Assembly (NCBI GenBank): GCA_002371895.1
Contig: DFHM01000007.1
Coordinates: forward strand, 1-64,000
From: Candidatus Saccharibacteria bacterium UBA3723
GTDB lineage: Bacteria; Patescibacteriota; Saccharimonadia; Saccharimonadales; Saccharimonadaceae
Length of the DNA stretch: 64,000 nucleotides
Reading direction: 5' to 3'
The notes under the pieces were generated by a model. It made no database searches and was not told where the DNA came from. It worked only from the letters and a program-made list of their open reading frames with translations. The translations under genes and the position numbers were made by a program. The stretch's first letter is position 1, and each line of letters begins with the position of its first letter. This document shows positions 8,306 through 17,451 of the stretch, in pieces.

Positions 8306-8309
8306 CCAC

Positions 8310-9155
8310 ATGAAGAAAATCTTAGCGGTATCAGGCGGTATCGATTCAGTAGTGATGCTACATCTGTTGAAAGATGATCCGGACGTAATTGTTGCGCATT
8401 TTGATCACGGCATTCGTCCAAGCTCGGCTGATGATGCTGTTTTCGTCGGTCGACTTGCCAAGAAATATCATAAGCCATTTTTTGTGGGGAGTGCACACCT
8501 TGGGGCAAATGCTTCGGAGGAGATGGCGCGCAGAGCTCGCTATGATTTTTTGTTTGGCCTAGCTGAGCGCTTTGATGGAAGAGTCTATACGGCACACCAT
8601 TCCGATGATTTAGTTGAGTCGGCTGTCATTAATATACTCCGTGGAACTGGTTGGCGTGGTTTGGCGGCACTTAATGATAAAAGAATCGTTCGTCCACTCT
8701 TAGATTGGTCAAAGTCCGACATTTATGAGTATGCTACCAAAAATGATCTTCATTTTAGACTCGACCAAACCAATAGCGACGACAAATATCTGCGTAACCG
8801 TGTTCGCGAATCACTTAGAGATGCCTCGGCGGAGCAAAAGAAAAAACTCAGCGAGCTTGCGTTCCGTCAAAGAACAATCGCAAACGAGATTGATGATTTA
8901 ATTTCTGATTTGATTAAGAAAAATATCTACTCAAAAAATATCATGAGCATAGATGACGATGTGGCGCAGGAGATTTTGCGTTTTCTTTTGGCGCGCGTCG
9001 GCATTTCCCAAACGCGCCCGCAGCTAGGACGCGCCGTGGAAGCAATTCGTAGCTACGCTCCGAATAAAAAGTTCCCATTAAATAAGGATTATTACATTAA
9101 AGTTGGCCGTTATAACTTCTATATAGAGCCGGCCAAAATTGCGACAGAGGCCTAA
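8310..9155 (+). CDS. tilS: tRNA(Ile)-lysidine synthase
   Basis: 281 residues. It converts C34 of tRNA-Ile(CAT) to lysidine, using ATP. PP-loop SGGIDS at residues 7-12, FDHGIRPSSADDA, and the TAHHSDDLVESAVINILRGTGWRGL segment are diagnostic. It is a short TilS: the N-terminal catalytic domain plus a small helical domain, without the C-terminal anticodon-binding domains of the 430-residue E. coli enzyme. Leaderless start: TAAAAT 8296-8301 and no Shine-Dalgarno. Its presence implies that one CAT tRNA of this genome is tRNA-Ile2. Confidence 0.92.
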   Translation: MKKILAVSGGIDSVVMLHLLKDDPDVIVAHFDHGIRPSSADDAVFVGRLAKKYHKPFFVGSAHLGANASEEMARRARYDFLFGLAERFDGRVYTAHHSDDLVESAVINILRGTGWRGLAALNDKRIVRPLLDWSKSDIYEYATKNDLHFRLDQTNSDDKYLRNRVRESLRDASAEQKKKLSELAFRQRTIANEIDDLISDLIKKNIYSKNIMSIDDDVAQEILRFLLARVGISQTRPQLGRAVEAIRSYAPNKKFPLNKDYYIKVGRYNFYIEPAKIATEA

Positions 9156-9175
9156 TTATGGTAGAATTTAAAGGC

Positions 9176-10387
9176 ATGAGAATACGTAAGACGAGGCTAA
9201 ACCTCTCTATACTTATCCTTGGTTTGGTAATCATTTGCCTACTTTTTGGAATTTTTGCTAAAAAGCAGTCTCTTTTTGCTAGCGCGGCCACAAATGACAT
9301 AGAAGCCCAGCAAGAAGAGGCAGTTGAGCATTACATTACATTCTATGATGGCAACACGAGCATTACCGCACGTAGCGACGCGCGTACTGTCGGAGAAGCA
9401 TTGGCTCGCGCAAATATTAAGCTCGGCGAATATGATACCGTAGAACCCGACTTGGAAGAAAAAATCAGTGAAGAAGATTTTTACATCAATATCTACCGCG
9501 CAAGAGAAGTGCTCGTTGTGGATGGATATGTAAAGAAATACATCAAAACCGCAAAGACCGCTCCAGATGAAATCGCTGAAGATGCCGGTGTGACACTTCT
9601 CGAAGCGGATAAAGTAGAAATCGTCCCCCAGAACGATATTCTAGAAAGCGGCATGGCTGTAGCATATCAGGTGGTACGCGCAAAGGTCGTAAACCTCAAC
9701 TTCTACGGAAAGATGACTTCAATCCGAACTCAGGCCAAAACCGTGGCCGGATTCCTCAAAGAGCAGGGTATTAGCACTGACGCATCGAAGAACTGGATCT
9801 CTATTGATAAAAGCCAAAAAATTTATGACGGCATTTCATTTACCGTGTCTCAGCAGGGCAAACATATGATTACCGTTGAGGAAGATATTCCATTCGGTGA
9901 AGCCGTAACTTACGACTATTCTGTCGATTATGGCTCTCGTGTTGTCACAAAGGCCGGCAAACCTGGTAAGAAAGTTGCTACGTATGAAGTAGACATGAAA
10001 GACGGCGTAGAAATCTCCCGCGTCTTCGTATCTGAAGTTGTCACTCAGGCACCAGAAACACAGGAGGTTACCGTTGGCATGAAGGTGGTATTGCCAGCTG
10101 GCTCGCACGAAGATTGGATGGCAATGGCTGGTATTTCGGCATCCGACTACGGCTATGTCAACTACATTATTGAACGTGAATCTCACTGGAATCCACTATC
10201 GAAAAACCGCAGCAGCGGCGCAACTGGCTTATGCCAAGCTTTGCCTGGTAGCAAGATGGCATCCGCTGGCGCAGACTGGGCCACAAACCCAATTACTCAA
10301 TTGCGTTGGTGCAATGGCTATGCTGTTGGTCGTTATGGTAGCTGGACAAAGGCATATCAATTCTGGACTCAGCATCATTGGTGGTAG
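9176..10387 (+). CDS. Secreted DUF348/G5 protein with C-terminal Rpf/transglycosylase-like domain
   Basis: 403 residues. N-terminal anchor (about residues 8-30), then DUF348-like repeats (ITFYDGNTSITARSDARTVGEAL and similar at about 130-200), a G5-like segment (about 255-300) and a C-terminal domain of about 75 residues starting YVNYIIERESHWNP, with Glu in the IIERE position expected for Rpf/lysozyme-like transglycosylases, and ending in Trp-rich AYQFWTQHHWW. The architecture is that of RpfB/YabE-type resuscitation or cell-wall remodelling factors. ATG 9176 is preferred to ATG 9158 because TAGAAT at 9162-9167 places the transcript start next to 9176. The stop lies 3 nt before rsmA. Confidence 0.85.
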   Translation: MRIRKTRLNLSILILGLVIICLLFGIFAKKQSLFASAATNDIEAQQEEAVEHYITFYDGNTSITARSDARTVGEALARANIKLGEYDTVEPDLEEKISEEDFYINIYRAREVLVVDGYVKKYIKTAKTAPDEIAEDAGVTLLEADKVEIVPQNDILESGMAVAYQVVRAKVVNLNFYGKMTSIRTQAKTVAGFLKEQGISTDASKNWISIDKSQKIYDGISFTVSQQGKHMITVEEDIPFGEAVTYDYSVDYGSRVVTKAGKPGKKVATYEVDMKDGVEISRVFVSEVVTQAPETQEVTVGMKVVLPAGSHEDWMAMAGISASDYGYVNYIIERESHWNPLSKNRSSGATGLCQALPGSKMASAGADWATNPITQLRWCNGYAVGRYGSWTKAYQFWTQHHWW

Positions 10388-10390
10388 AAT

Positions 10391-11167
10391 ATGGCACTAA
10401 AAAATAAAAAATCGCTCGGCCAGAACTGGCTAAAGGATCGTGATATCCTCATCGATATTGCGGACTCTGCAAGCTGCGAAGGCGTTTCAGAAGTATTAGA
10501 GATTGGCCCAGGCTTAGGCACGTTAACTTCTGCGCTATTTCAGTTTTTCGACAAAGTGACTGCGATTGAATTAGATGAGCGCTTGGCGGCAAACTTACCA
10601 AAATCTTTTCCTGGCAAAAATCTCGAAGTTGTCAACAAAGATATTCTGTCGCTCGACCTAAACTCGCTTAACTTGCCAGAAAAATACGTCGTAGCGGGGA
10701 ACATCCCATATTACATTACGTCGCCAATTATCCAGAAGTTTTTACACGCAGAACATAAGCCGCAAAAGATTGTTCTTCTTGTCCAGAAAGAAGTTGCAGA
10801 GCGTCTCGCAGCTGAAGTTGGCGATTATTCCATTCTTGGTCTTTCGGCACAAATATATGCGAAGGTTACACTTGGTCAGGTAGTTGGACGCGAATTTTTC
10901 ACTCCGCCACCAAAAGTTGATAGTCAGGTGGTAATACTGGAACCGTTAGATGAGCCACGCGGCGATGAGGCGGTCATGGCGCTTATCAAACTTGGATTTA
11001 TTGCTCCGCGCAAAAAACTTCTCTCCAACCTTTCGGTAGGTCTACAGCTTCCAAGAGAAGAAATCTTGGGCTATTTCGAAAAAAATGGTATTTCCGAGAA
11101 TGCGCGACCAGCAGATTTATCTATCGAGAACTGGTGCGCACTTGCGGAAAATATCCATAAGCGTTAA
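10391..11167 (+). CDS. rsmA: 16S rRNA dimethyladenosine transferase
   Basis: 258 residues. Uses S-adenosylmethionine to dimethylate two adjacent adenines near the 3' end of 16S rRNA. N-terminal KKSLGQNWL, SAM motif EIGPGLGTLT, the catalytic AGNIPYYITSPI loop (NxPY), and FFTPPPKVDSQVV are all present. Three bases behind the preceding stop, so probably translated from the same message. No good Shine-Dalgarno is seen. C-terminal helical domain is short but complete. Confidence 0.95.
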   Translation: MALKNKKSLGQNWLKDRDILIDIADSASCEGVSEVLEIGPGLGTLTSALFQFFDKVTAIELDERLAANLPKSFPGKNLEVVNKDILSLDLNSLNLPEKYVVAGNIPYYITSPIIQKFLHAEHKPQKIVLLVQKEVAERLAAEVGDYSILGLSAQIYAKVTLGQVVGREFFTPPPKVDSQVVILEPLDEPRGDEAVMALIKLGFIAPRKKLLSNLSVGLQLPREEILGYFEKNGISENARPADLSIENWCALAENIHKR

Positions 11168-11212
11168 GATAGTAATAACCAATATTATATTTTTTAATGG
11201 AGAAAAGCGCCT

Positions 11213-11884
11213 ATGAATCCAACTGACGATGCGGCAGCACCGAAAGCTCAAGAAAATGAAACCCCAACCATAACCGCACCAGAGGGAATTGATTTAGACG
11301 CTATTAATGAAGCTATCGCCGAGTCCGAAAAGGCTCCAAATCAGCAGAATTCTTTTGATGTTAATGATATTAGTTTGGAAAACACTCCAACTACCGACGC
11401 AGAGCTGCAGAGCCAGCTAAGCCAGGACCCAAATATGAGCCTAGCCGGTGGTTCTTCTGAAGGCGGCGCTGCTACAGAAGCTCCATTGTCTGCTCCAGAG
11501 GTTGTCAAACAGCAAGAGCCTGCCGCTCCTGTTGCTGGCTTCGTAGATGGTGACTTAATGGATGATCCAGAAGCTCCAGCTCCAGCTCCAGAGGCCGCTC
11601 CAGATTACGCGGCACGCGAAGTCGATCCAGTTGAATCTTTTGATGAAAATGCTCCAGTACCAGCTTCAGCCCCAGCGGAAGATGCCTCGGCTCCAGCGGC
11701 TACCACGCCAGAGGGCGGTGACGCTCCAGCAACTGATGCGAAGAAGGACGCGAAGAAGCCAAAAGCTCCGAAGAAAAGTATCGATTTTGATGCAATTCTG
11801 CATAACAACGTAGCTATTGCCGGCATTGTTGCTGGCGGCATTGTATTAGTCTTAGTCGTTATTCTCATTGTTGCGCTAAACTAA
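11213..11884 (+). CDS. Pro/Ala/Glu-rich tail-anchored membrane protein
   Basis: 223 residues, not recognised. Residues 1-190 are low-complexity and acidic, with repeated APAPE-like stretches, then a Lys-rich patch (about 172-186) and a single C-terminal membrane helix (about 200-222) ending VALN. No signal peptide, so the disordered part is probably cytoplasmic and the protein tail-anchored. GGAG about 10 nt upstream of ATG 11213 supports the start. Similar disordered proteins recur in this window at 24984 and 61210. Confidence 0.75.
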   Translation: MNPTDDAAAPKAQENETPTITAPEGIDLDAINEAIAESEKAPNQQNSFDVNDISLENTPTTDAELQSQLSQDPNMSLAGGSSEGGAATEAPLSAPEVVKQQEPAAPVAGFVDGDLMDDPEAPAPAPEAAPDYAAREVDPVESFDENAPVPASAPAEDASAPAATTPEGGDAPATDAKKDAKKPKAPKKSIDFDAILHNNVAIAGIVAGGIVLVLVVILIVALN

Positions 11885-11926
11885 TTACGTTCGCCTTAAT
11901 CTGTAAAAGATGTTAAAATATGATTC

Positions 11927-13339
11927 ATGAAAGAATCATATATCACTACAGCTATTCCATACGTCAACGGTAATCCGCACCTTGGCCATGCTATGGATTA
12001 CTTACTTGCGGACACTCTCCGTAGATATATGATGTCTATGGGTTATAATGTGCGCCTCCAGGCAGGCACGGATGAGCACGGCAGCAAAATCTTCAAAAAG
12101 GCTGCAGAGCTTGGCATTCCGACTCAAGAATTTGTCGATCAAAATGCAAAGAAATTCCAAGATTTTATTCACTCGCTAGGCGCAGAATATACGGATTTTG
12201 TGCGCACTACTGATGCAGATCACGAACGCCGTTGTCAAGCAATCTGGACTAAACTCTCTGACCATATTTATAAAGACAGCTATGAAGGCTGGTACTGTGA
12301 GGGTTGTGAAAGTTTCGTTACAGACAAAGAATATGAAGATAACTCCGGCGTCTGTCCTGACCACAAAAAGCCATACACAAAGCTTAGTGAAGAGAACTAT
12401 TATCTACGCATCTCGGATTTCAAAGAAAACATTCGCAAAGCCATCGAGTCTGACGAGCTAAAAATCACCCCAACTTTCCGCAAGAAAGAATTTCTCAATC
12501 TTTTGAAGGATATGCCAGATGTTTCTATCTCTCGTCCAAAAGAGCAGGTAGAATGGGGCGTTGCCGTTCCTGGCGATGAGGCTCAGGTCATGTACGTTTG
12601 GATTGATGCACTTGCGAACTACATTACGGTTCTCGGTTATCCAGACAAAGATATTTCTGACAGCTGGCCGGCACATACTCAGGTTGTTGGCAAAGACATT
12701 CTCCGCTTCCATGCCGGAATCTGGCCAGCAATGTTAATGGGCCTCGGTTTGCCGCTCCCACACAATCTTCTTGCGCATGGTTTTATTACCGTTAATGGCG
12801 AAAAGATGTCGAAGTCCATCGGCAACGTTGTTGATCCTCAGGAGATTCTAGCAAAGCACGGCCTCACGCCATTCCGTTATTATTTCTTGCGTCACGCTTC
12901 TACTACGGACGATTCCGACTTTACCTGGGACAAATACGAAGCATCCTACAATGAGCTAGCTAATGACTTAGGAAATTTAATTCAACGCCTTGCTACACTT
13001 TGCAAGAAAAATGATGTTACCGTAGATTATAAATTTGTCGAACCGGCCTTCGACCATGACTTCCGTGCACGCATGGACAAGTATGAATTCAATTTTGCCT
13101 TCGATATTTTATGGGAAGAAATTGGTAAACTCAACAAGCATATCGACGCAGAAAAACCATGGGCACTTGCAAAGACCGACCCAGAAAAAGCCAAGAAAGT
13201 TTTAGCTGATACCGTAGTTCGTCTACTTACGGTTAATGATTACCTAAAGCTATTCTTGCCAGATACGGCAGAGCAAATCTCGGATATATTCACCGGCACA
13301 ATCGAGCCACCGGCAACGCCGCTATTTCCAAAGAATTAA
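11927..13339 (+). CDS. metG: Methionine-tRNA ligase
   Basis: 470 residues. Class I synthetase: HLGH (HIGH box) in NPHLGHAMDY, zinc-type Cys pairs CEGC and VCPDH, and KMSKS in GEKMSKSIGN. It lacks the C-terminal EMAP-like tRNA-binding domain found in longer bacterial forms. Leaderless: extended -10 TGTTAAAAT (hexamer 11914-11919) ends 7 nt before ATG 11927. Confidence 0.97.
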   Translation: MKESYITTAIPYVNGNPHLGHAMDYLLADTLRRYMMSMGYNVRLQAGTDEHGSKIFKKAAELGIPTQEFVDQNAKKFQDFIHSLGAEYTDFVRTTDADHERRCQAIWTKLSDHIYKDSYEGWYCEGCESFVTDKEYEDNSGVCPDHKKPYTKLSEENYYLRISDFKENIRKAIESDELKITPTFRKKEFLNLLKDMPDVSISRPKEQVEWGVAVPGDEAQVMYVWIDALANYITVLGYPDKDISDSWPAHTQVVGKDILRFHAGIWPAMLMGLGLPLPHNLLAHGFITVNGEKMSKSIGNVVDPQEILAKHGLTPFRYYFLRHASTTDDSDFTWDKYEASYNELANDLGNLIQRLATLCKKNDVTVDYKFVEPAFDHDFRARMDKYEFNFAFDILWEEIGKLNKHIDAEKPWALAKTDPEKAKKVLADTVVRLLTVNDYLKLFLPDTAEQISDIFTGTIEPPATPLFPKN

Positions 13340-13368
13340 AAAAGAGCCCCGCGCAGGGGCTTCTTTTT
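13338..13368. terminator. Bidirectional terminator between metG and ltaS-like gene
   Basis: AAAAAGAGCCCC/GGGGCTTCTTTTT stem with CGCGCA loop, symmetric A and T runs. Confidence 0.85.
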
Positions 13369-15256
13369 ATTTAGTCATCCAATATTTTTTACCACCAAGA
13401 ATATCATAGGTCAGCAACTCGTAATCGCGAAGGATTTCTGCCTGACTTAGCTCGCGACCATCTAAGTATGTCGCAGTGAGAATCGGCTCGGCTTTGCATA
13501 CGTCATCAACTAGATAGTAGAGTGCCTCTTTCTTCCAATTCAAAATGTTGTACATATTATTAACCATGCAGTTTGGTGTGGTGGTTGGAAGATATTTTGT
13601 TGAGAAATTGGCGTCATAATTTGCATAGACAAAATATGGTGTTACACGGCTCAAATCGCGAACTTCTTTTGCCTCATTACCATTCGTAATATTAAAAAGA
13701 CCGGCTGAATGATCACCAAAGAAGAGTACGACAACCTTTTTGTCCATCTTGTCTAGTTCATCAATGAACTCGCCAAGATATTGGTCAGAATTATGAAGCA
13801 TTTGATAATAAGTAGCGATATCTAATGCACGGTTTTCTTCGATATCTTCATTCGTAACGGCAAACTCCGTTTCTTCATAGATATCGTGATTATATGGCGT
13901 ATGATTCTGCATCGTGACGAGGCCGATTACCTGATTCTTTTTGCTGCTATTTAACACGCGCAAAGTTTCATGGTAAGCCGAATAATCGTTAATATATTCA
14001 GAACTGCCATCGTGCTCTTGGAATTTCATATCGTATTGATCGATAAAAGTATCAAAACCTTCATTTTTGAGCGCAATATTGCGCTTATACATGCCGCCGT
14101 TGTACGGATGAATTGCGGTTGTTTTGTAACCCTGTTTCTTATAAGTTTGCGCAATGCTTGGGATTTCGCCAGCTTTTGGAATTAGGGCGGTGTAAGGCAC
14201 GGTATTTACCCAATAGTTTGTAAGGCTAGTTAATGTTTCGAATTCGATATTTGCTGTGCCGCCACCGTAATCCAACGAATACATATATCCGCTTGGATAA
14301 TCACGCATAATGCGGTGAATATTTGGAGTAATGTCTCCACCAGTATGTGGATAATAATCTTCGAACTTTAGACCCTGGAATTCTACTGCTGGGTCAAAGA
14401 AAGATTCATTAAGAATAACTACTATATTCACGTCTTCGTCGGCGGCCGAGATGCGAGATTCATTTTCTGTTTTTGCCTTGTCTTCGTACTCGGCTTTTAG
14501 CTCGGTAATTTTTGATTCGCTGTATTGATCCGGCTGTGCAAGCTGTAGTTTCTGTAGGTTGTATAAGAAGCCTAGGATGAAACCATTATCGTCGTAGTTG
14601 CGGTTTTGGTTCCAAGCCGTAAAATGCGTGCCAAGGAAAATGTCTTCGTAGCGACTGCCGTCATTATGCCTGACGAAGTCTGTCGCAAAGAAGAATGACA
14701 AGCCAGAAATCACAGCAACGATAATACGGAGCGTAAATTCGTGACGCTTGAAGTAGCTTGGGCTCGGATTTTGATATGTGAGATGAAGTTTCTTTGCGAT
14801 TCTACGGTTGAAGAATACTGTCAAAGCAATCATCAAAAGAATTGCAACAACTAGCTTTACGATTGATTCTATACTAACGAATTTTGAAAGCGAAGAGGCT
14901 TCGCTAGCTAGTTGGAAATCTTCCGGTGAAAGCGGGAAACCGCGAGAATTAAATTTATTAATATGTGCATAAGTAATTAGTGTGATTACAATCCACATGA
15001 ATCCAGCTGCAGTGCCAGGTTTTTCGAAAATGCCCCACATGAATACAAGGATTAACCACATCAAAAGCGCATTGAAAAAGAATGGAGCAGGGCTGCCAAT
15101 TGCGAAACTCCAAGTGCGGCTAAAACTATTAATGAAATAGCGATATTCCAAAAACCAAGTTAATACGATTGCTGCTACAGCTAAGAATAAGAGCGACGCT
15201 AAGATATAAGCTTTCTTGTCGCTAAGTTTACTGACCTTAATTTTGAATTTTTTCAC
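13367..15256 (-). CDS. LTA-synthase-like sulfatase-fold membrane enzyme
   Basis: 629 residues. Five membrane helices (about residues 18-195) then an extracellular alkaline-phosphatase/sulfatase domain. LtaS-type residues: Glu284 in ILNESFFDP, the likely nucleophile Thr334 in YGGGTANIEFE, and the metal site FFGDHSAG. Such enzymes transfer glycerol-phosphate from phosphatidylglycerol to a growing lipoteichoic acid or to other glycans. The start is GTG 15256: TATAAT (15268 to 15263) ends 6 nt upstream and no Shine-Dalgarno exists, making it a leaderless GTG gene. pgsA and dgkA, which supply and recycle the lipid, are elsewhere in the window. Substrate is inferred. Confidence 0.88.
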   Translation of the reverse strand: MKKFKIKVSKLSDKKAYILASLLFLAVAAIVLTWFLEYRYFINSFSRTWSFAIGSPAPFFFNALLMWLILVFMWGIFEKPGTAAGFMWIVITLITYAHINKFNSRGFPLSPEDFQLASEASSLSKFVSIESIVKLVVAILLMIALTVFFNRRIAKKLHLTYQNPSPSYFKRHEFTLRIIVAVISGLSFFFATDFVRHNDGSRYEDIFLGTHFTAWNQNRNYDDNGFILGFLYNLQKLQLAQPDQYSESKITELKAEYEDKAKTENESRISAADEDVNIVVILNESFFDPAVEFQGLKFEDYYPHTGGDITPNIHRIMRDYPSGYMYSLDYGGGTANIEFETLTSLTNYWVNTVPYTALIPKAGEIPSIAQTYKKQGYKTTAIHPYNGGMYKRNIALKNEGFDTFIDQYDMKFQEHDGSSEYINDYSAYHETLRVLNSSKKNQVIGLVTMQNHTPYNHDIYEETEFAVTNEDIEENRALDIATYYQMLHNSDQYLGEFIDELDKMDKKVVVLFFGDHSAGLFNITNGNEAKEVRDLSRVTPYFVYANYDANFSTKYLPTTTPNCMVNNMYNILNWKKEALYYLVDDVCKAEPILTATYLDGRELSQAEILRDYELLTYDILGGKKYWMTK

Positions 15257-15385
15257 TATCTAATTATAGCATGCAGTTAAAGAGATTAAGCTCATGCTTT
15301 TAGCAGATACGAAAATAGCTAGACTAAAAAGATGAATTGATTAAAAAATAATCTACATCCTTCGTTAATTCCACTCCTATTCGCA

Positions 15386-16642
15386 GTGATAATTATCGTC
15401 ATTGCAGTATTCGACAGCCGCAATAATCGCCTCGAGAAGTACCACAACCATCAAGTAATCATATCTGGCACCGTTTCAGAAAATGCTATAGAAAAAGACG
15501 GAACGCTCCGTCTAGTAATTAATAACTTATATCTCAATTATAGCACAAAAAGTATAAAAAGTCAAGTGTATGTAATGCTGTCATCTGGCAAAGGAAAATA
15601 TGAACGCTCGGACAAAATTACGCTAAAAGGCGTTATGAAGGAGGGCTTTGGCAATTATTCTGGGTTAATATATCGACCAGAAATAATCGAGCATAGCAAG
15701 CCTAGTCCACCGGATTATGCATTAAAAATACGTGAGTGGTTTTCCGAAAATATTAAGAATCTTTTTGGCGCAAATGAATCCGCATTAGCGCTGGGTTATA
15801 TGGTAGGCGATAAAGCTCTCATGACGGAAGAACTAACACGATCGCTGCGCGTGGCTGGTTTGTCGCACATGGTGGTAACTTCCGGTTTTCATTTATCGAT
15901 ATTGGCCGATTTTATAAAACGCTTGTTCGGAAAGATTTCGCGCGCCGCAATTGCAATCGGAACAACTGTATTGGTCTTCGTCTTTATGGCGATTACGGGT
16001 TTTGGCGCAAGCATGCTTCGAGCCAGTTTAATGTGTCTAATTAACTTGTACGCATGGTATTTTGGCAGAAAGTTCCATCCAGGCAGATTGCTATTGTATG
16101 TTGCGGCTATTACATTGCTTATTGATTCGGCAAGCATAATGAACGTTGGCTGGCAGCTATCTTTTGCCGCTTTTGCGGGGATAATATTTATCTCGCCGGT
16201 CCTCACAAAATTTCTGTACGGCAGTCATAGCCCAGGCTTCATTATGTCTAGTTTGATTACATCAATATCGGCGCAACTGCTTTGCTTGCCGCTCGGCATT
16301 TACTATTTCGGAATGTTCTCGGCAGTCGGCATTTTTGTAAGTCTAATTATTACGCCCACAATCGCCGCAGCGATGTTATTAATTTTGCTTTCTGGCACTA
16401 TATTTTCACTAATCGCCCCTATGGCAGAAATGCTCATTCGTATCCACCTGGCGCTGATATGTTGGGTGGCCGAGATTCCGTGGGCTTCGATGAATGTTGC
16501 GCCTAATAATCCCATGGTGTTGCTTGTTTTTATTCCAGTTGCCGTATTATTTATTATCTTAAAATGTGTAACAAAGTATGATTTCAGGCCGCGCTACGCA
16601 CTAGATAATTCTCCAAAATATGGTAAAATATATTCATGTTAA
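15386..16642 (+). CDS. comEC: ComEC/Rec2 DNA-uptake channel, short form; start uncertain
   Basis: 418 residues from GTG 15386. The DNA channel for natural transformation. It has an OB-fold/DUF4131-like region (about 20-110), then the competence domain with GLSHMVVTSGFHLSIL and about eight membrane helices; the C-terminal metallo-beta-lactamase-like domain of full-length ComEC is absent. GTG 15386 lies inside the first hydrophobic segment, which continues upstream to codon TTA 15341. Directly before that is ATG AAT TGA (15332-15340), with a -10-like TAGACT (15320-15325) six bases before the ATG. The natural N-terminus may therefore be interrupted by a TGA at codon 3. The 3' end overlaps tsaE by 7 nt. 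Confidence 0.85.
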   Translation: MIIIVIAVFDSRNNRLEKYHNHQVIISGTVSENAIEKDGTLRLVINNLYLNYSTKSIKSQVYVMLSSGKGKYERSDKITLKGVMKEGFGNYSGLIYRPEIIEHSKPSPPDYALKIREWFSENIKNLFGANESALALGYMVGDKALMTEELTRSLRVAGLSHMVVTSGFHLSILADFIKRLFGKISRAAIAIGTTVLVFVFMAITGFGASMLRASLMCLINLYAWYFGRKFHPGRLLLYVAAITLLIDSASIMNVGWQLSFAAFAGIIFISPVLTKFLYGSHSPGFIMSSLITSISAQLLCLPLGIYYFGMFSAVGIFVSLIITPTIAAAMLLILLSGTIFSLIAPMAEMLIRIHLALICWVAEIPWASMNVAPNNPMVLLVFIPVAVLFIILKCVTKYDFRPRYALDNSPKYGKIYSC

Positions 16643-17040
16643 TCAATTCCGAAAAGGATATGCTTGAGTATGGAGAAAAACTTGGCGCGAAGTTGAAAGC
16701 GCCAGTCGTTCTTGAGCTACTTGGCGATGTTGGTGCTGGCAAAACGACGCTCGTTCGCGGTATCGCCAAAGGCCTCGGAATTGCAGAGGAAGTCACCTCT
16801 CCGTCTTTTACGATTTCTAAGGAATATCAAGGCGAAAAATATCGTTTAGTGCATTATGATTTTTACCGTTTAGGCGATCCTGGTATTATGTCCGAAGATC
16901 TCGCGGAAGCAATTTCTGATGATTCAACAATCACCATTATCGAATGGGGAAATAGTATTCAGGATGTGCTTCCAGAAAACCATAAGATTATCGAAATCAA
17001 ATATATCGATGAGAACACGCGGGAGTTAAACGAAAAATGA
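16636..17040 (+). CDS. tsaE: tRNA threonylcarbamoyladenosine biosynthesis ATPase TsaE
   Basis: 134 residues. ATPase partner of TsaB/TsaD in t6A37 synthesis on ANN-decoding tRNAs. Walker A GDVGAGKTT, SPSFTISKEY and HYDFYRL are the family signatures; IIEWGN follows. ATG 16636 sits 6 nt after TAAAAT (16624-16629) inside the end of comEC, so it has its own leaderless promoter. ATGA overlap with tsaB. Confidence 0.95.
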   Translation: MLINSEKDMLEYGEKLGAKLKAPVVLELLGDVGAGKTTLVRGIAKGLGIAEEVTSPSFTISKEYQGEKYRLVHYDFYRLGDPGIMSEDLAEAISDDSTITIIEWGNSIQDVLPENHKIIEIKYIDENTRELNEK

Positions 17041-17369
17041 AACTCTATCTAGACACATCAGCTCCGACTACAATTCTAAAACTCGACGATAAGACCTACG
17101 AGTGGGAATCTGGTCGCACTTTAGCGCGTGATTTATTGAAATTCATCCACGAAAAGCTCCAAGAAAATGGCAAAGATTGGCGGGATTTAACTGAAATCCA
17201 ATTCATGGCAGGTCCAGGCAGTTTTACTGGACTTCGTATCGGCGCAGTAGTAGTGAATACGCTTGCTGACGACCTAAAAATCCCTCTCTATAATCATCGT
17301 GGCGAAAAAGTCGACTTAATTTTGCCGGAATACGGCCGTCCAGCAAATATTACTCCTCCAAAGAAATAA
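17037..17369 (+). CDS. tsaB: Half-length TsaB-like protein
   Basis: 110 residues against the usual 220-230. Carries the N-terminal ASKHA lobe: LYLDTSAPTTIL, the ARDLLKFIHEKL helix and the diagnostic AGPGSFTGLRIG. The second lobe is missing and the reading frame ends in a short basic tail, with no remnant downstream before the RNase Y leader. TsaB is a non-catalytic scaffold that dimerises with TsaD through its N-terminal lobe, so a minimal version could still function. Coupled to tsaE by ATGA. Confidence 0.85.
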   Translation: MKLYLDTSAPTTILKLDDKTYEWESGRTLARDLLKFIHEKLQENGKDWRDLTEIQFMAGPGSFTGLRIGAVVVNTLADDLKIPLYNHRGEKVDLILPEYGRPANITPPKK

Positions 17370-17378
17370 TCTCTGTGC

Positions 17379-17424
17379 TAGAATAATTACAGGGGGATTC
17401 CTATTTTTATCAACGATTTATAAT
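17379..17424 (+). promoter_or_regulatory. Promoter region of RNase Y gene
   Basis: Two -10 candidates, TAGAAT (17379-17384) and TATAAT (17419-17424), precede the start codon by 67 and 27 nt, giving leaders that contain the GAGGAG ribosome site. Confidence 0.45.
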
Positions 17425-17451
17425 TTTTCATTCATAGAAAAGAGAGGAGTT

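Noticed and set aside
10385..10390. TAGAAT directly before the rsmA ATG as a leaderless promoter
   Set aside because: It touches the ATG, so transcription would begin inside the gene; rsmA is more simply expressed from the upstream message.
15332..15340. TGA recoded as Gly or Trp as in some CPR lineages
   Set aside because: TGA ends many genes here (for example tsaE and rnhA), so genome-wide recoding is not supported.
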